NCBI GenBank assembly: GCA_050633645.1
Contig: JBOEGX010000004.1
Span: 124,001 to 188,000 of the forward strand
Source of the DNA: UBA1672 sp050633645
Lineage (GTDB): Bacteria; Pseudomonadota; Alphaproteobacteria; Micavibrionales; Micavibrionaceae
Reading direction: 5' to 3'
DNA: 64,000 nucleotides
Shown: positions 55,460 through 64,000 of the stretch, one piece after another
Position numbering within the stretch: the first letter of the stretch is position 1
Layout: every line of letters starts with the position of its first letter
Translations under genes and position numbers: made by a program
The notes under the pieces: generated by a model
What the model was told of the DNA's origin: nothing
Database searches by the model: none
The model's input: only the letters and a program-made list of their open reading frames with translations

Positions 55460-56293
55460 ATGTCTGAAATATATGATTTTCTCAACTCAAAATCCTTAGA
55501 TATACTTGAGATTCTAATATTCGGCGTGATATTTTTCTTCATTGAACGCATTCGCCCTGCGGAAAAAGACACGCCCTTTTTTAAAGACGACCTCAAAAAC
55601 GAGGCATTCCTTGCCTCTATCAATATTTTTGTCTTCATCCCCATCAATGCGTTTTTAGCAGTCATGCTTTTAAATATGAGCCTGCGCCCCCTTTTAGGCG
55701 AACAATTATTAGCGCCAAATATAGAAGCTCTACCAATCATCATACAAATCGTCTTAGGTGCAATTATACTCGATCTTTCCACCTATTGGAGGCATCGCTT
55801 CACCCATCGTTATATGTGGTCATACCACTCGCTCCATCACAGCGCCGATCAAATCACATGGCTCACCTCGCTGCGCCTCCATCCCATTGATCTCCTCGCT
55901 GCCGCACTTCTTGATACTTTTGTATTGTATATTTTCGGCTTCAGTGGAGCAGGATTCCTCGGCGCAATGATCCTCGCGCGCCTAATGAATTACTTCACCC
56001 ATATCAATATGGATATAAAATTTCCACCACCCATTCGCTATCTCATTGCATCACCACATTATCATCGCTGGCATCACGCCACCGTAAAATCGGCATATGA
56101 CAAAAATTTCTGCGGCGCATTTCCGTTTTGGGATATTTTATTCGGCACATATTACCACCCCGAAGAACTCCCCCCCGCAACAGGGTTATCAGCCATCGAA
56201 CAAAAAGATTTCCCACGCTTGGCTTATCTCGGCTGGCTCACCTACCCGTTTCAACGCGAATATAAAATTTGGAAAAAGAAATTTTCGAAATAA
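55460..56293 (+). CDS. Sterol desaturase / fatty acid hydroxylase-family protein
   Basis: 277 residues with about four membrane helices and the three His clusters that hold the di-iron centre: HRFTH, HSLHH and HYHRWHH. Members oxidise lipids or carotenoids. It follows the spermidine-synthase-like pair by 11 bases, so the three genes form one operon. The lipid substrate is not known. A structured element separates it from the convergent priA. Confidence 0.87.
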   Translation: MSEIYDFLNSKSLDILEILIFGVIFFFIERIRPAEKDTPFFKDDLKNEAFLASINIFVFIPINAFLAVMLLNMSLRPLLGEQLLAPNIEALPIIIQIVLGAIILDLSTYWRHRFTHRYMWSYHSLHHSADQITWLTSLRLHPIDLLAAALLDTFVLYIFGFSGAGFLGAMILARLMNYFTHINMDIKFPPPIRYLIASPHYHRWHHATVKSAYDKNFCGAFPFWDILFGTYYHPEELPPATGLSAIEQKDFPRLAYLGWLTYPFQREYKIWKKKFSK

Positions 56294-56310
56294 CAATCTA
56301 TTCATACAGA

Positions 56311-56410
56311 TAGTTATATGAATTTATTATGTGACGAGGCATAAGAAGCGAAGCGTATAACAATACGTAAGCGACGAATAACGATGTCACAGGATAAAGC
56401 CATATAACTA
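56311..56410. repeat. Structured intergenic element C, overlapping the priA stop
   Basis: Outer arm TAGTTATATG (56311-56320) pairs perfectly with CATATAACTA (56401-56410); TTAT/ATAA and TGTGAC/GTCACA extend the pairing inward. Inside are AGGCATAAGAAGCGAA, the hairpin GCGTAT-AACA-ATACGT, and AAGCGACGAATAACGA. The right arm contains the priA stop codon (56408-56410). Core segments match elements A, B and D. Confidence 0.78.
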
Positions 56411-58648
56411 AAGGAAGCTTTGGGGGTCGATATCGATATAAACCCGCACCGTCGACGGCACTTTCACCCCATTAACCCACGCCGCCACAGTGGCCTGCAC
56501 GTTCACGCCCTTATCCGCCCGCACGAGCAAACGATGCCGATGCCGTCCACGAAGCCGCGCAAAGAGCGCAGGCGCGGGACCAAGCGTTTGTATCTTATGC
56601 CCACTTTCGCTCATCCCTTGTGGTGAGGTTTTCCCCAAGGCCTTCGCAACGTCGATAACCTGCGATTCCTCTCTGCCCGAAACAATAATCCCGACAAGAC
56701 GGCTAAATGGCGGCATATGCGCGGTCTCACGTTCCCCCGCTTCGACCTCTAAAAAGTCATCACGACTACCCTGCATCGCCTTCATAATACGGTGTTCAGG
56801 CATCCAACTTTGTAGGAGCACCCGCCCCGCCTTATCCTTTTCACGCCCCGCGCGCCCCGCCACCTGATTAAGCAATTGATATATCCGCTCTGCCGCACGC
56901 AAATCACCGCCCTTAAGCCCCAAATCTGCATCCACAACACCCACAAAGGTCAGATTCGGAAAGTGATGCCCCTTCGCGATAATCTGCGTCCCAATAATAA
57001 TATCAACCTCATTATTCGCGATACGGTTCAACATAGCCTTAAGCTCTTCGGGGCTTTCCGCCATATCACTCGCCAAAATCATCACCCGCGCATCAGGGAA
57101 TAACGCTTTGGCTTCATCAAATATCCGCTCCACCCCCGGGCCACAAGCCGCGAAACTGTCCATATCATCACAAGACGGACAATGTTTCGGGATAGCAGCA
57201 TAAAATCCACAATGATGACAATGAAGCTTCCCACTCCGTTTATGCTCCACCAACCAAGCGGTGCAGCGCGGGCATTCCATCCGATGCCCACATGTTCTAC
57301 ATAATGTAAGTGGCGCATAGCCACGGCGGTTCAAGAACAGCAACGCTTGCTCCCCCGCATCCAGAGTTTTCTGCACCTCATCAACCATCGTTTTGGACAG
57401 GAAACATTGCCGCTCTGGCTTATCCTCGCGCAAATCCACCACAGATATTTCAGGCAAACTCGCCCCACCATAACGGCTTTCAAGAATCAAATGCTTATAT
57501 TTTTCATCCCACGCATTCATCATGGTTTCCAATGAGGGCGTAGCCGAAACCAAAACCACAGGGAACTTCCCAATAGATGCCCGCAAAACGGCCATATCCC
57601 GCGCATGATAAATCACGCCATCTTCTTGCTTATACGCTTGATCATGCTCCTCATCCACCACGATCAGGCCAAGCTTTTGATACGGCAAGAACAAAGCAGA
57701 TCGCGCACCAACTACCACGCGGGTATCACCACTCGCCACACCGCGCCACGCATCACGCCTTTGCGCTGGTGTTAAATGTGAATGCCACAACGCGGGGGCA
57801 CACCCAAAGCGCATTCGAAACCGATCAAGAAATGCATTCGACAACGCAATTTCAGGCAGCATAATCACCACCTGCTTACCCGCCTTTAATGCTTCGGCCA
57901 CGGCCTCGAAATACACTTCCGTCTTTCCTGCGCCCGTTACACCATCCAAAAGACTTGGACGAAACTCACCGCTTCGCACATCATCACACAGTTCATCCGC
58001 CACCATTTGTTGATCTTCGGATAAGTCCGCCAAATACCCTTCGGGGTCTGGATCAACACATGGGCATGGTGATACGAGACTCACAGTTTCCAATAGTTTT
58101 TTTTCCGCCAATCCCTTAACAACCGCCGCACTCACTCCTGCAAGATCAGAAATCTCACTGGCACTACGCACCCGTCCATCCGCCATAACCGCCATAACCC
58201 TTTGCCGTTGCGGAGTTAATTTACCTGCTTGCAATCCTGATACACAATATCCCGTTGACGGCTTCGGCGGGATGAGCCCCGCAGGGGCGCTGAGTGACAT
58301 TTTCAAAACCGAACCCTTCATCGACACCGTATAACGCGCCACACGATCAATAAATTGGCGCGCCTCATCCATCATCGGCTCCAAATAGAATTTTGAAATA
58401 ATAGGTTTTAGTTTTGCGGGATTCACATCCCCCGCGCCCGTGCCCCACACAACACCTGTAACCTCACGGTTTCCAAGGGGTACACAAACATAATCACCAA
58501 GAACCACATCCAAACCACCAGGCACGATATAATCATAGGCCTTATCAACGGGGTACGGTAATAACACCGCCACAGAACGCACCGCACCAACAGACGGTGA
58601 ATTATCTTCTGGCTCGTCAAAGAGTTTTGCTTGAAAATTATCCTGCAT
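56408..58648 (-). CDS. priA: Primosomal protein N' (replication restart helicase)
   Basis: 746 residues. Restarts stalled forks by loading the replisome. N-terminal DNA-binding region, Walker A GVTGAGKTEVYF, DEEH box (IVVDEEHDQAYK), and a zinc region with paired Cys (CRTCGHRMECPRC, CHHCGF, CPSCDD). QVAGRAGREKDKAG is motif VI. Normal length. It converges on the fatty acid hydroxylase gene and is followed upstream by fsa on the other strand. Confidence 0.97.
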   Translation of the reverse strand: MQDNFQAKLFDEPEDNSPSVGAVRSVAVLLPYPVDKAYDYIVPGGLDVVLGDYVCVPLGNREVTGVVWGTGAGDVNPAKLKPIISKFYLEPMMDEARQFIDRVARYTVSMKGSVLKMSLSAPAGLIPPKPSTGYCVSGLQAGKLTPQRQRVMAVMADGRVRSASEISDLAGVSAAVVKGLAEKKLLETVSLVSPCPCVDPDPEGYLADLSEDQQMVADELCDDVRSGEFRPSLLDGVTGAGKTEVYFEAVAEALKAGKQVVIMLPEIALSNAFLDRFRMRFGCAPALWHSHLTPAQRRDAWRGVASGDTRVVVGARSALFLPYQKLGLIVVDEEHDQAYKQEDGVIYHARDMAVLRASIGKFPVVLVSATPSLETMMNAWDEKYKHLILESRYGGASLPEISVVDLREDKPERQCFLSKTMVDEVQKTLDAGEQALLFLNRRGYAPLTLCRTCGHRMECPRCTAWLVEHKRSGKLHCHHCGFYAAIPKHCPSCDDMDSFAACGPGVERIFDEAKALFPDARVMILASDMAESPEELKAMLNRIANNEVDIIIGTQIIAKGHHFPNLTFVGVVDADLGLKGGDLRAAERIYQLLNQVAGRAGREKDKAGRVLLQSWMPEHRIMKAMQGSRDDFLEVEAGERETAHMPPFSRLVGIIVSGREESQVIDVAKALGKTSPQGMSESGHKIQTLGPAPALFARLRGRHRHRLLVRADKGVNVQATVAAWVNGVKVPSTVRVYIDIDPQSFL

Positions 58649-58696
58649 ATGATTAGCTATACCCCAAATTACAAAACCGCAAAAGGATAATGAAGT

Positions 58697-59353
58697 ATGA
58701 AGTTTTTCGCAGACACCTCCAATATTGAAGAAATTAAAGAGCTTGCCGATTACGGCCTATTGGACGGTGTAACAACCAATCCATCGATTATCGCGAAATC
58801 AGGACTAGAATTTCTTCCCCTGATTAAAGACATCACAAAAGTTGTCCGTGGCCCCGTCAGCGCCGAAGTAGCCTCTATTGATTACGAAACTATGCGTAAA
58901 GAGGCCGAAGTCCTTCGTAAAATCGCCGATAACGTTGCAGTGAAAGTCCCATTAACACCTGCTGGCCTTAAGGTATGTAAAGAGCTTTCCGATGATGGAA
59001 CAATGGTCAATGTAACGCTTTGCTTCTCTGCTGGGCAAGCACTCCTCGCGGCGAAATCTGGAGCGGCGTTTATATCACCTTTCGTTGGTCGCCTTGATGA
59101 CATCTCTCAACAAGGCCTTGATCTGATTGCTGACATCTGCACGATCTACAGCAATTACCCCGAATACGACACCGAAGTCCTCGTTGCCTCCGTTCGTAAT
59201 CCGATGCACATAATCGAATCGGCGAAAATGGGCGCACATGTTATGACCGCGCCACCAAGTGTGATCAAACAACTCTATAACCACCCATTAACTGATAAAG
59301 GCCTTGCGGCGTTCGTTGCCGATTGGGCAAAAACAGGACAGAGTATTTTGTAA
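58697..59353 (+). CDS. fsa: Fructose-6-phosphate aldolase / transaldolase-like
   Basis: 218 residues, the short FSA/TalC type. MKFFADTSNIEEIKELADYG and LLDGVTTNPSIIAKSG open it and the Schiff-base lysine is in NVAVKVPLT. Members either split fructose-6-phosphate or act as transaldolase; sequence reading alone does not decide. AAGGA lies before the ATG. A terminator follows. Confidence 0.88.
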   Translation: MKFFADTSNIEEIKELADYGLLDGVTTNPSIIAKSGLEFLPLIKDITKVVRGPVSAEVASIDYETMRKEAEVLRKIADNVAVKVPLTPAGLKVCKELSDDGTMVNVTLCFSAGQALLAAKSGAAFISPFVGRLDDISQQGLDLIADICTIYSNYPEYDTEVLVASVRNPMHIIESAKMGAHVMTAPPSVIKQLYNHPLTDKGLAAFVADWAKTGQSIL

Positions 59354-59367
59354 ACAAAACATCAGAG

Positions 59368-59395
59368 CCGCCGATAAAAATAAATCGGCGGTTTT
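59368..59395 (+). terminator. Intrinsic terminator after fsa
   Basis: CCGCCGAT/ATCGGCGG stem with an AT-rich loop, followed by TTTT. Confidence 0.85.
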
Positions 59396-59457
59396 CCTTT
59401 GTGGGTATAAAACAATACGATATTCCTAAAAGTTCTAATTTTTGCTAAAATCTAAAC

Positions 59458-60168
59458 ATGACAACACTGATTCGAGACATGCCCCAAACAGCACTCACCG
59501 CAGAAGAGATAATTCAATACTTGCGGAACAACCCCGAATTCCTAAAGTCAAATCCACAGGCTTGCGAACTTCTTCACCCCCCCGCAACGGTAAGCGGCAA
59601 AGGAATCGCCGATTTTCAAAGCTATATGATAGAGCGCTTAAAGGCCGATAAAGAAGAGGTTATAACCTCAACCCGTGAAATCGTGGAAAACGCGCGCTCC
59701 AATATGAACAATCAACAACGCGTACACCGCGCTGTTTTAAGACTTCTCGAAGCCCGTAGTTTCGACGATTTCATCCATTGTATTACCATGGATTTATCCG
59801 CCCTACTTGATGTTGATATTTCCGTTCTGGTGGTTGAAACCGAGGACACATCCATCCCCCATGTCCAACAAAGCGGTATCCGCATTGTCCCCACAGGCAC
59901 GATAGACAAATGGATGAACGGCACAAATATCCTCTTACAAGATAACATCAGCGGCATAGAAGCCATTTATGGCGGCGGCGCAGCGCTTGTTGCCTCTCAA
60001 ATCTTACTGCGCGTTGATATTTCCATGAGCACCCCCCCCGCAGTCATCGCCTTCGGCAGCCGTGATCCAAATATGTTCGCACAAGGGCAAGCCACAGATC
60101 AGGTTCTCTTCCTCGCCCGAGTGATTGAACGCTCTTTCCGCTCTTGGCTGGATATCCCCCGACAATAA
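59458..60168 (+). CDS. DUF484 family protein
   Basis: 236 residues. TAEEIIQYLRNNPEFLKSNP at the start and a GAF-like C-terminal domain (SVLVVETED, ALVASQILLRVDI, ALPSVIAFGSRDPNMF-like end) are typical of DUF484. The gene commonly lies beside xerC, as it does here with one small minus-strand gene between. Function unknown. Confidence 0.88.
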   Translation: MTTLIRDMPQTALTAEEIIQYLRNNPEFLKSNPQACELLHPPATVSGKGIADFQSYMIERLKADKEEVITSTREIVENARSNMNNQQRVHRAVLRLLEARSFDDFIHCITMDLSALLDVDISVLVVETEDTSIPHVQQSGIRIVPTGTIDKWMNGTNILLQDNISGIEAIYGGGAALVASQILLRVDISMSTPPAVIAFGSRDPNMFAQGQATDQVLFLARVIERSFRSWLDIPRQ

Positions 60169-60173
60169 TTGCG

Positions 60174-60596
60174 TTACGGTAGGTTTTCCAAATAGAGCAA
60201 ATAACTCGCCCCATCATCTAAATCGAGCAAATGATCAATCAAGCTATCATTAATACTTTCACGCACTGAATCATCAGATGAAAACGAACCAAAAAACCCA
60301 GACTCACGTATATGAGTTGCGCTTTTATCCGCGTGAGACAGATATTGTTCACCTGCATGATGCACAAAAACAGTACCTAACTTTTCAATAGGCGCACCAG
60401 TCATATGTCCATCACGTTTGCACTCAATACGATGAACAAGCATTCCAGCCTTCTGCGCGAACTGATCTGATAACATTTCCGTACAGTCAAGATAATTCAA
60501 TCGTAAATTCGAAATACCCGCATTTCTCAAGTTGCTATTAATATCTTGAACGGCATCGCGAATTTTCTTTGTTTCTCTATCCAAATCAATCACCAC
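60174..60596 (-). CDS. Hypothetical protein
   Basis: 140 residues, soluble, helical N-terminus (LDRETKKIRDAVQDINSNLR) and an acidic C-terminus. No family recognised. It is on the minus strand between DUF484 and xerC and overlaps neither. Confidence 0.55.
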   Translation of the reverse strand: MVIDLDRETKKIRDAVQDINSNLRNAGISNLRLNYLDCTEMLSDQFAQKAGMLVHRIECKRDGHMTGAPIEKLGTVFVHHAGEQYLSHADKSATHIRESGFFGSFSSDDSVRESINDSLIDHLLDLDDGASYLLYLENLP

Positions 60597-60673
60597 ATTT
60601 ATTATTTTCTATAAAACAGCATAAGGATTTGTTACAATAAAATCCACAAGAATTCAATGAACATAAGCCCCAA

Positions 60674-61645
60674 ATGAAACAACATATTCTCGCCCTTTGC
60701 GCCGCAGATTTATCCGCACAACTCCAACGTTGGAGCGATTATTTGCGCTATGAAAAAAACATGTCCCCCCATACTTTACGCGCCTATCATGCGGATATCT
60801 CACATTTCATCACATTTCTGCACGATCATCTGGCAAGACAACCCTCACTCAATGATTTATCCGAAATATCCATTCGAGACTTTCGGGGATGGATGTCAAG
60901 AAAGGCAATGGATGGTACAAGCAATGCTTCACGCGCACGCTCCCTCTCTGGAATTAAAAATTTTCTAACCTGGCTTGATAAGCAAGGCATCATGCACAAC
61001 GCCGCCATCAACACCCTTCGCAGTCCAAAGCTCCCCCACAAAATTCCACGTGCCCTTAACACTGAGCACACACAAACCCTCATCGAAGAAGCTGGCGCCC
61101 TAGAAATAAAAGACTGGATGTCACTCCGAAACACGGCTTTATTCATGCTTCTATATGGCTGCGGCCTAAGGATTAATGAAGCGCTATCCCTGAATATAGA
61201 AGACTTTCCGCGCGATGGCTTCCTGCGCGTCATAGGTAAGGGGAACAAACAACGCCAGATCCCCGTTCTTAAAATTGTTGAGAATACCCTACAAAAATAT
61301 TTAGACATATATCCCTATCCAAAATCAATAGAATGCCCCCTCTTTATCGGCGCACGCGGCGCACGTCTTAATCAAGGTATCGCACAAAAATCTATGCGCG
61401 ATATACGCGGCATCCTTGGCCTACCCGCCAATGCAACACCTCACGCCCTACGCCACAGCTTCGCCACACATCTCTTGCAAAATGGTGCAAATTTACGAGA
61501 GATCCAGGAGCTCCTCGGACATGCATCCTTAAGCACAACGCAGCGTTATACGGATGTTAATGCCGAAGAAATGATGCGTATATATAAGGCCGCCCATCCG
61601 CGCTCAACCACAACACAAAATACTCAGGAAAGCCTACAATCATGA
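60674..61645 (+). CDS. xerC: Site-specific tyrosine recombinase XerC
   Basis: 323 residues. Resolves chromosome dimers at dif with XerD. N-terminal SAM-like core-binding domain (YLRYEKNMSPHTLRAYHADI) and a full catalytic set: Arg in CGLRINEAL, Lys in GKGNKQR, His-x-x-Arg in HALRHSFATH, His in LGHASL and Tyr in TTQRYTDV. The position beside DUF484 fits xerC rather than an integrase. ATGA overlap with zntB. Confidence 0.93.
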   Translation: MKQHILALCAADLSAQLQRWSDYLRYEKNMSPHTLRAYHADISHFITFLHDHLARQPSLNDLSEISIRDFRGWMSRKAMDGTSNASRARSLSGIKNFLTWLDKQGIMHNAAINTLRSPKLPHKIPRALNTEHTQTLIEEAGALEIKDWMSLRNTALFMLLYGCGLRINEALSLNIEDFPRDGFLRVIGKGNKQRQIPVLKIVENTLQKYLDIYPYPKSIECPLFIGARGARLNQGIAQKSMRDIRGILGLPANATPHALRHSFATHLLQNGANLREIQELLGHASLSTTQRYTDVNAEEMMRIYKAAHPRSTTTQNTQESLQS

Positions 61646-62619
61646 CAAATTCATCCCAAATACTTTGTGCATATGAAATAAAAGGAGACGGAACAGGCAC
61701 CCCCTTAAGCGGTGATGATATAACCAAAAAACTCAAAGCAACGACCTTGGCATGGGTTCACCTTGATGCCACACATCCTAAAACCCGTGGATGGTTAGAG
61801 GAAAACGTATCCTATCTTGACCCGTATATTCTAAATGCCCTACTCGCTACGGAAACTCGTCCGCGCATTACAGAAATAAAAGATGGCATGCTTGTTATTT
61901 TACGTGGGGTAAATCTGAATGAAAACGCCAATCCCGAAGACATGATTTCCATTCGCCTTTGGATTGACGAAAACCGTATCATATCAACCAGAAACAGAAA
62001 ATTAAAAGCCATTAGTGATATGCGCGCACGCTTGGAAGATGGTACAGGCGCAAAAAACGCCAGTGATTTTATCAATATGCTCTGCACCAGATTATTTGAA
62101 CGCATGGAACCTGTCCTTCGTGAGCTAGATGACCGCACAGATCAGGTGGAAGAAGAAATCATCGAAAAACCCGACACTGCATTTCGACACGAAATCATCG
62201 ATATACGTAAAAAGGCAATCGTCTTAAGGCGATACATCGCCCCCCAAAAAGACGTCCTTAGCCGCATGTATACGAGCAAGCTCCGCTGGATAGACCCAAC
62301 GCATCAACGCCAAATCCATGAAAATCTTGATCGCGTTACACGCTATATCGAAGATTTAGACGCCATCCGTGAACGCGCATCCATTATAAAGGATGAGCTA
62401 GCCAATATCATGTCAGACAAAATGAACAAGAATATGTACGTGCTTTCGGTGGTCGCAGCCGTATTTCTTCCTCTCGGATTTTTAACAGGACTACTAGGCA
62501 TTAACGTTGGTGGAATGCCTGGCGCGGATAACGGCGCAGCCTTCTGGATTGTATGCCTGTTATGCGTCGGCGTCGGCATCGGCCTGCTTGCTCTATTCAA
62601 AAAATTGAAATGGATATAA
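61642..62619 (+). CDS. zntB: CorA-superfamily ZntB-like zinc transporter
   Basis: 325 residues with a large cytoplasmic domain and two C-terminal helices. The pore motif is GINVGGMPG, the ZntB form, rather than the GMN of CorA; ZntB proteins move zinc. The start overlaps the xerC stop (ATGA), so the two are coupled. Confidence 0.85.
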   Translation: MTNSSQILCAYEIKGDGTGTPLSGDDITKKLKATTLAWVHLDATHPKTRGWLEENVSYLDPYILNALLATETRPRITEIKDGMLVILRGVNLNENANPEDMISIRLWIDENRIISTRNRKLKAISDMRARLEDGTGAKNASDFINMLCTRLFERMEPVLRELDDRTDQVEEEIIEKPDTAFRHEIIDIRKKAIVLRRYIAPQKDVLSRMYTSKLRWIDPTHQRQIHENLDRVTRYIEDLDAIRERASIIKDELANIMSDKMNKNMYVLSVVAAVFLPLGFLTGLLGINVGGMPGADNGAAFWIVCLLCVGVGIGLLALFKKLKWI

Positions 62620-62620
62620 A

Positions 62621-63067
62621 ATGCACGCACTCCCTCCACCTCCTGCTGTTATATCTATACCAGTTATTCAATATAACATATCATTGGAAATAGATGTCTT
62701 AACAATCTCTGTTGATCATGCGCGCTATGACGCTATTGCCCAAAAAGCCATCCTCGACTTGAACCAAGCCTACGAAAAATCAGGGAAAATAATGAGCCAT
62801 AAAGGGAAAACAATCGCCCTGACATATCAAGGCAAAATTAAAACTGGTGACATTAAAGATTGCCCAGAAGTACGCGTTCCCTACACAGATATAAAGCGCG
62901 ACATTAACTTTATAAAAAACACGGTCACATTGACCATTTCAAATATAAACCAGGACCTTGCCGATAGAATAAGTACATCACATTGCCTGAGTGTTGATAG
63001 CTATACGGTAAAAAAAGTAGTAAACCCTGATTTCGATAAAAAACCAGGCAGCAAACTAAACCGTTAA
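62621..63067 (+). CDS. Hypothetical protein
   Basis: 148 residues with an odd Pro-rich start (MHALPPPPAVISIPVI) and a beta-rich body; a single Cys pair (KDCPEV, SHCLSV). One base after the zntB stop, so likely co-transcribed. Its stop overlaps the convergent minus-strand gene by 12 bases. No family recognised. Confidence 0.55.
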   Translation: MHALPPPPAVISIPVIQYNISLEIDVLTISVDHARYDAIAQKAILDLNQAYEKSGKIMSHKGKTIALTYQGKIKTGDIKDCPEVRVPYTDIKRDINFIKNTVTLTISNINQDLADRISTSHCLSVDSYTVKKVVNPDFDKKPGSKLNR

Positions 63068-63322
63068 ACATTCTTCTGGGGTGGTAGAAAAAATCTCAAA
63101 CGAATGATCATCATCCATTTTATCAAATGGAGAGCGCAGAGGAATATCCAAGTGCCGCGCAACGGCAAAGACATTTCCCTCGTAAAAATCATGCAAGGAA
63201 CTATCGCCGCCCATTTCAAGACGTTCCGCCTGATTATCAATAACCGCCAACGTAAGGCGCTTATACTCATCACGCGCTTGCAAGGAAAGATTATTGAAAA
63301 CTTTCAAATCTGGTTTAGGCAT
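63056..63322 (-). CDS. Hypothetical small protein
   Basis: 88 residues, soluble, acidic end. LQARDEYKRLTLAVIDNQAE is a likely helix. It directly follows lpd on the minus strand (nine-base gap), so it is probably in the lpd transcript. No family recognised. Confidence 0.6.
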   Translation of the reverse strand: MPKPDLKVFNNLSLQARDEYKRLTLAVIDNQAERLEMGGDSSLHDFYEGNVFAVARHLDIPLRSPFDKMDDDHSFEIFSTTPEECLTV

Positions 63323-63331
63323 AAAGCCCCC

Positions 63332-64000
63332 TTATATATGGATTGGGCGTTTATGCACCGCAAGCGCTGCCTCTTTCACCACTTCCGTCAATGTTGGATG
63401 TGCATGACAAGTGCGACCGATATCCTCGGATGTTCCTTGAAATTCCATCACAGTCACAACTTCGGAAATCAGGTCACCAACGTTCGGCCCAATCATATGC
63501 GCGCCCAAAATGCGATCAGTTTGCGCATCAGCCAATATTTTCACAAAGCCGTCCGTCGCACCCATTGCACGTGCACGACCATTCGCCATAAACGGGAATT
63601 TACCGACATTATATTTAACGCCTACTTCTTTAAGCTGCTCTTCGGTTTTGCCCACACTTGCCACTTCTGGCCAAGTATAAACAACACCAGGGATGCAATC
63701 ATAATCAATATGACCACTTTGCCCTGCCAGAATTTCCGCCAATACAACGCCCTCATCTTCCGCCTTATGCGCAAGCATCGGCCCCTTAATGACATCACCA
63801 ATCGCAAAGATCCCCTCGACAGATGTTTCAAAAAATTCATCTGTTTCGATTCGTCCACGTTCGTCCAATTTAATACCTACTTTTTCAAGACCAAGACCAT
63901 CTGTGTAAGGCTTACGACCAATCGCCATCAAAACGACATCCGCCTTAACCGTTTCGGCTTTTCCACCTGCGGCTGGCTCAACCGAAAGCTCAACACCTTT
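63332..64000 (-). CDS. lpdA: Dihydrolipoyl dehydrogenase, C-terminal part
   Basis: The gene runs off the right edge: about 223 C-terminal residues remain, open from 64000 (KGVELSVEP...). It reoxidises the lipoyl arms of 2-oxoacid dehydrogenase complexes. Seen are the FAD/NAD-binding ALIAIGRKP-type strand (VVLMAIGRKPYTDG), IFAIGDVIKGPMLAHKAEDE and the catalytic HAHPTLTEVVKEAAL of the dimer interface. The catalytic disulfide lies outside the window. Confidence 0.95.
   Translation of the reverse strand, partial: KGVELSVEPAAGGKAETVKADVVLMAIGRKPYTDGLGLEKVGIKLDERGRIETDEFFETSVEGIFAIGDVIKGPMLAHKAEDEGVVLAEILAGQSGHIDYDCIPGVVYTWPEVASVGKTEEQLKEVGVKYNVGKFPFMANGRARAMGATDGFVKILADAQTDRILGAHMIGPNVGDLISEVVTVMEFQGTSEDIGRTCHAHPTLTEVVKEAALAVHKRPIHI

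Noticed and set aside
60674..61645. xerC read as a mobile-element integrase
   Set aside because: Its length, motifs and place beside DUF484 fit the chromosomal dimer-resolution enzyme.
1..64000. CRISPR array, insertion sequence or prophage
   Set aside because: I found no regularly spaced direct repeats, transposase gene or phage structural genes; xerC is in its housekeeping neighbourhood.

Overview
The window looks like ordinary chromosome from an AT-leaning alphaproteobacterium. The best evidence is the F1-ATPase operon atpH-A-G-D-C standing without F0 genes, and the priA / fructose-6-phosphate-aldolase type / DUF484 / xerC neighbourhood, both common in that class. I cannot place it below class from sequence alone. 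The gene set is mostly housekeeping: DNA repair (nth, uvrC, uvrB, radC, priA, a DinG-type helicase), translation (lysS, map, tRNA-Leu), folate/chorismate (pabB, pabA), purine synthesis (purB), iron storage (bfr and its ferredoxin under a Fur box), energy (F1-ATPase, the end of lpd) and envelope functions.

Layout. 1-5.1 kb: nth, a bactofilin, uvrC, a pentapeptide protein and tRNA-Leu(UAA). 5.4-12.3 kb: a Cys-rich secreted protein, then a surface-fibre locus with a giant usher-like outer-membrane protein, a PapD-like chaperone and two DUF4402-type subunits. 12.5-18.5 kb: AMIN lipoprotein, VanZ-like, a lone Wzz-like protein, CinA-type, map, radC and a YafK-like protein. 18.6-23.7 kb: purB, bfr, a TlpA-like thioredoxin, bfd, a cyclophilin and a GH13 glucosidase. 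23.7-29.4 kb: accessory lipoproteins, a 21-residue-repeat coiled-coil protein, a zeta-toxin-like kinase with a small partner, and a nest of noncoding repeats. 29.4-40.2 kb: uvrB, SemiSWEET, a membrane protein with an FrpC-like calcium module, lysS, MscS, a helicase and a frameshifted small gene. 40.2-45.4 kb: pabB, an OmpA-like protein, pabA, a LOG-family protein and hypotheticals. 45.5-51.5 kb: the F1-ATPase operon, interrupted by a PAP2 phosphatase gene. 51.7-64 kb: TraX-like, two tandem membrane-anchored spermidine-synthase-like proteins, a fatty acid hydroxylase, priA, fsa, DUF484, xerC, zntB, two hypotheticals and a truncated lpd.

The most unusual signal is not a gene. Four intergenic elements (about 18479-18574, 19905-20005, 45968-46075, 56311-56410) share two conserved single-stranded segments. 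In each, both the inner hairpin and the long outer arms differ in sequence between copies but stay self-complementary. The outer arms consist of local unique sequence, including the stop codons of atpD and priA and the ribosome-binding site of bfr. This is what one expects of a structured mobile or regulatory repeat whose shape, rather than sequence, is kept.

Limits: all family calls come from motifs read by eye; no database search, folding or codon statistics were run.
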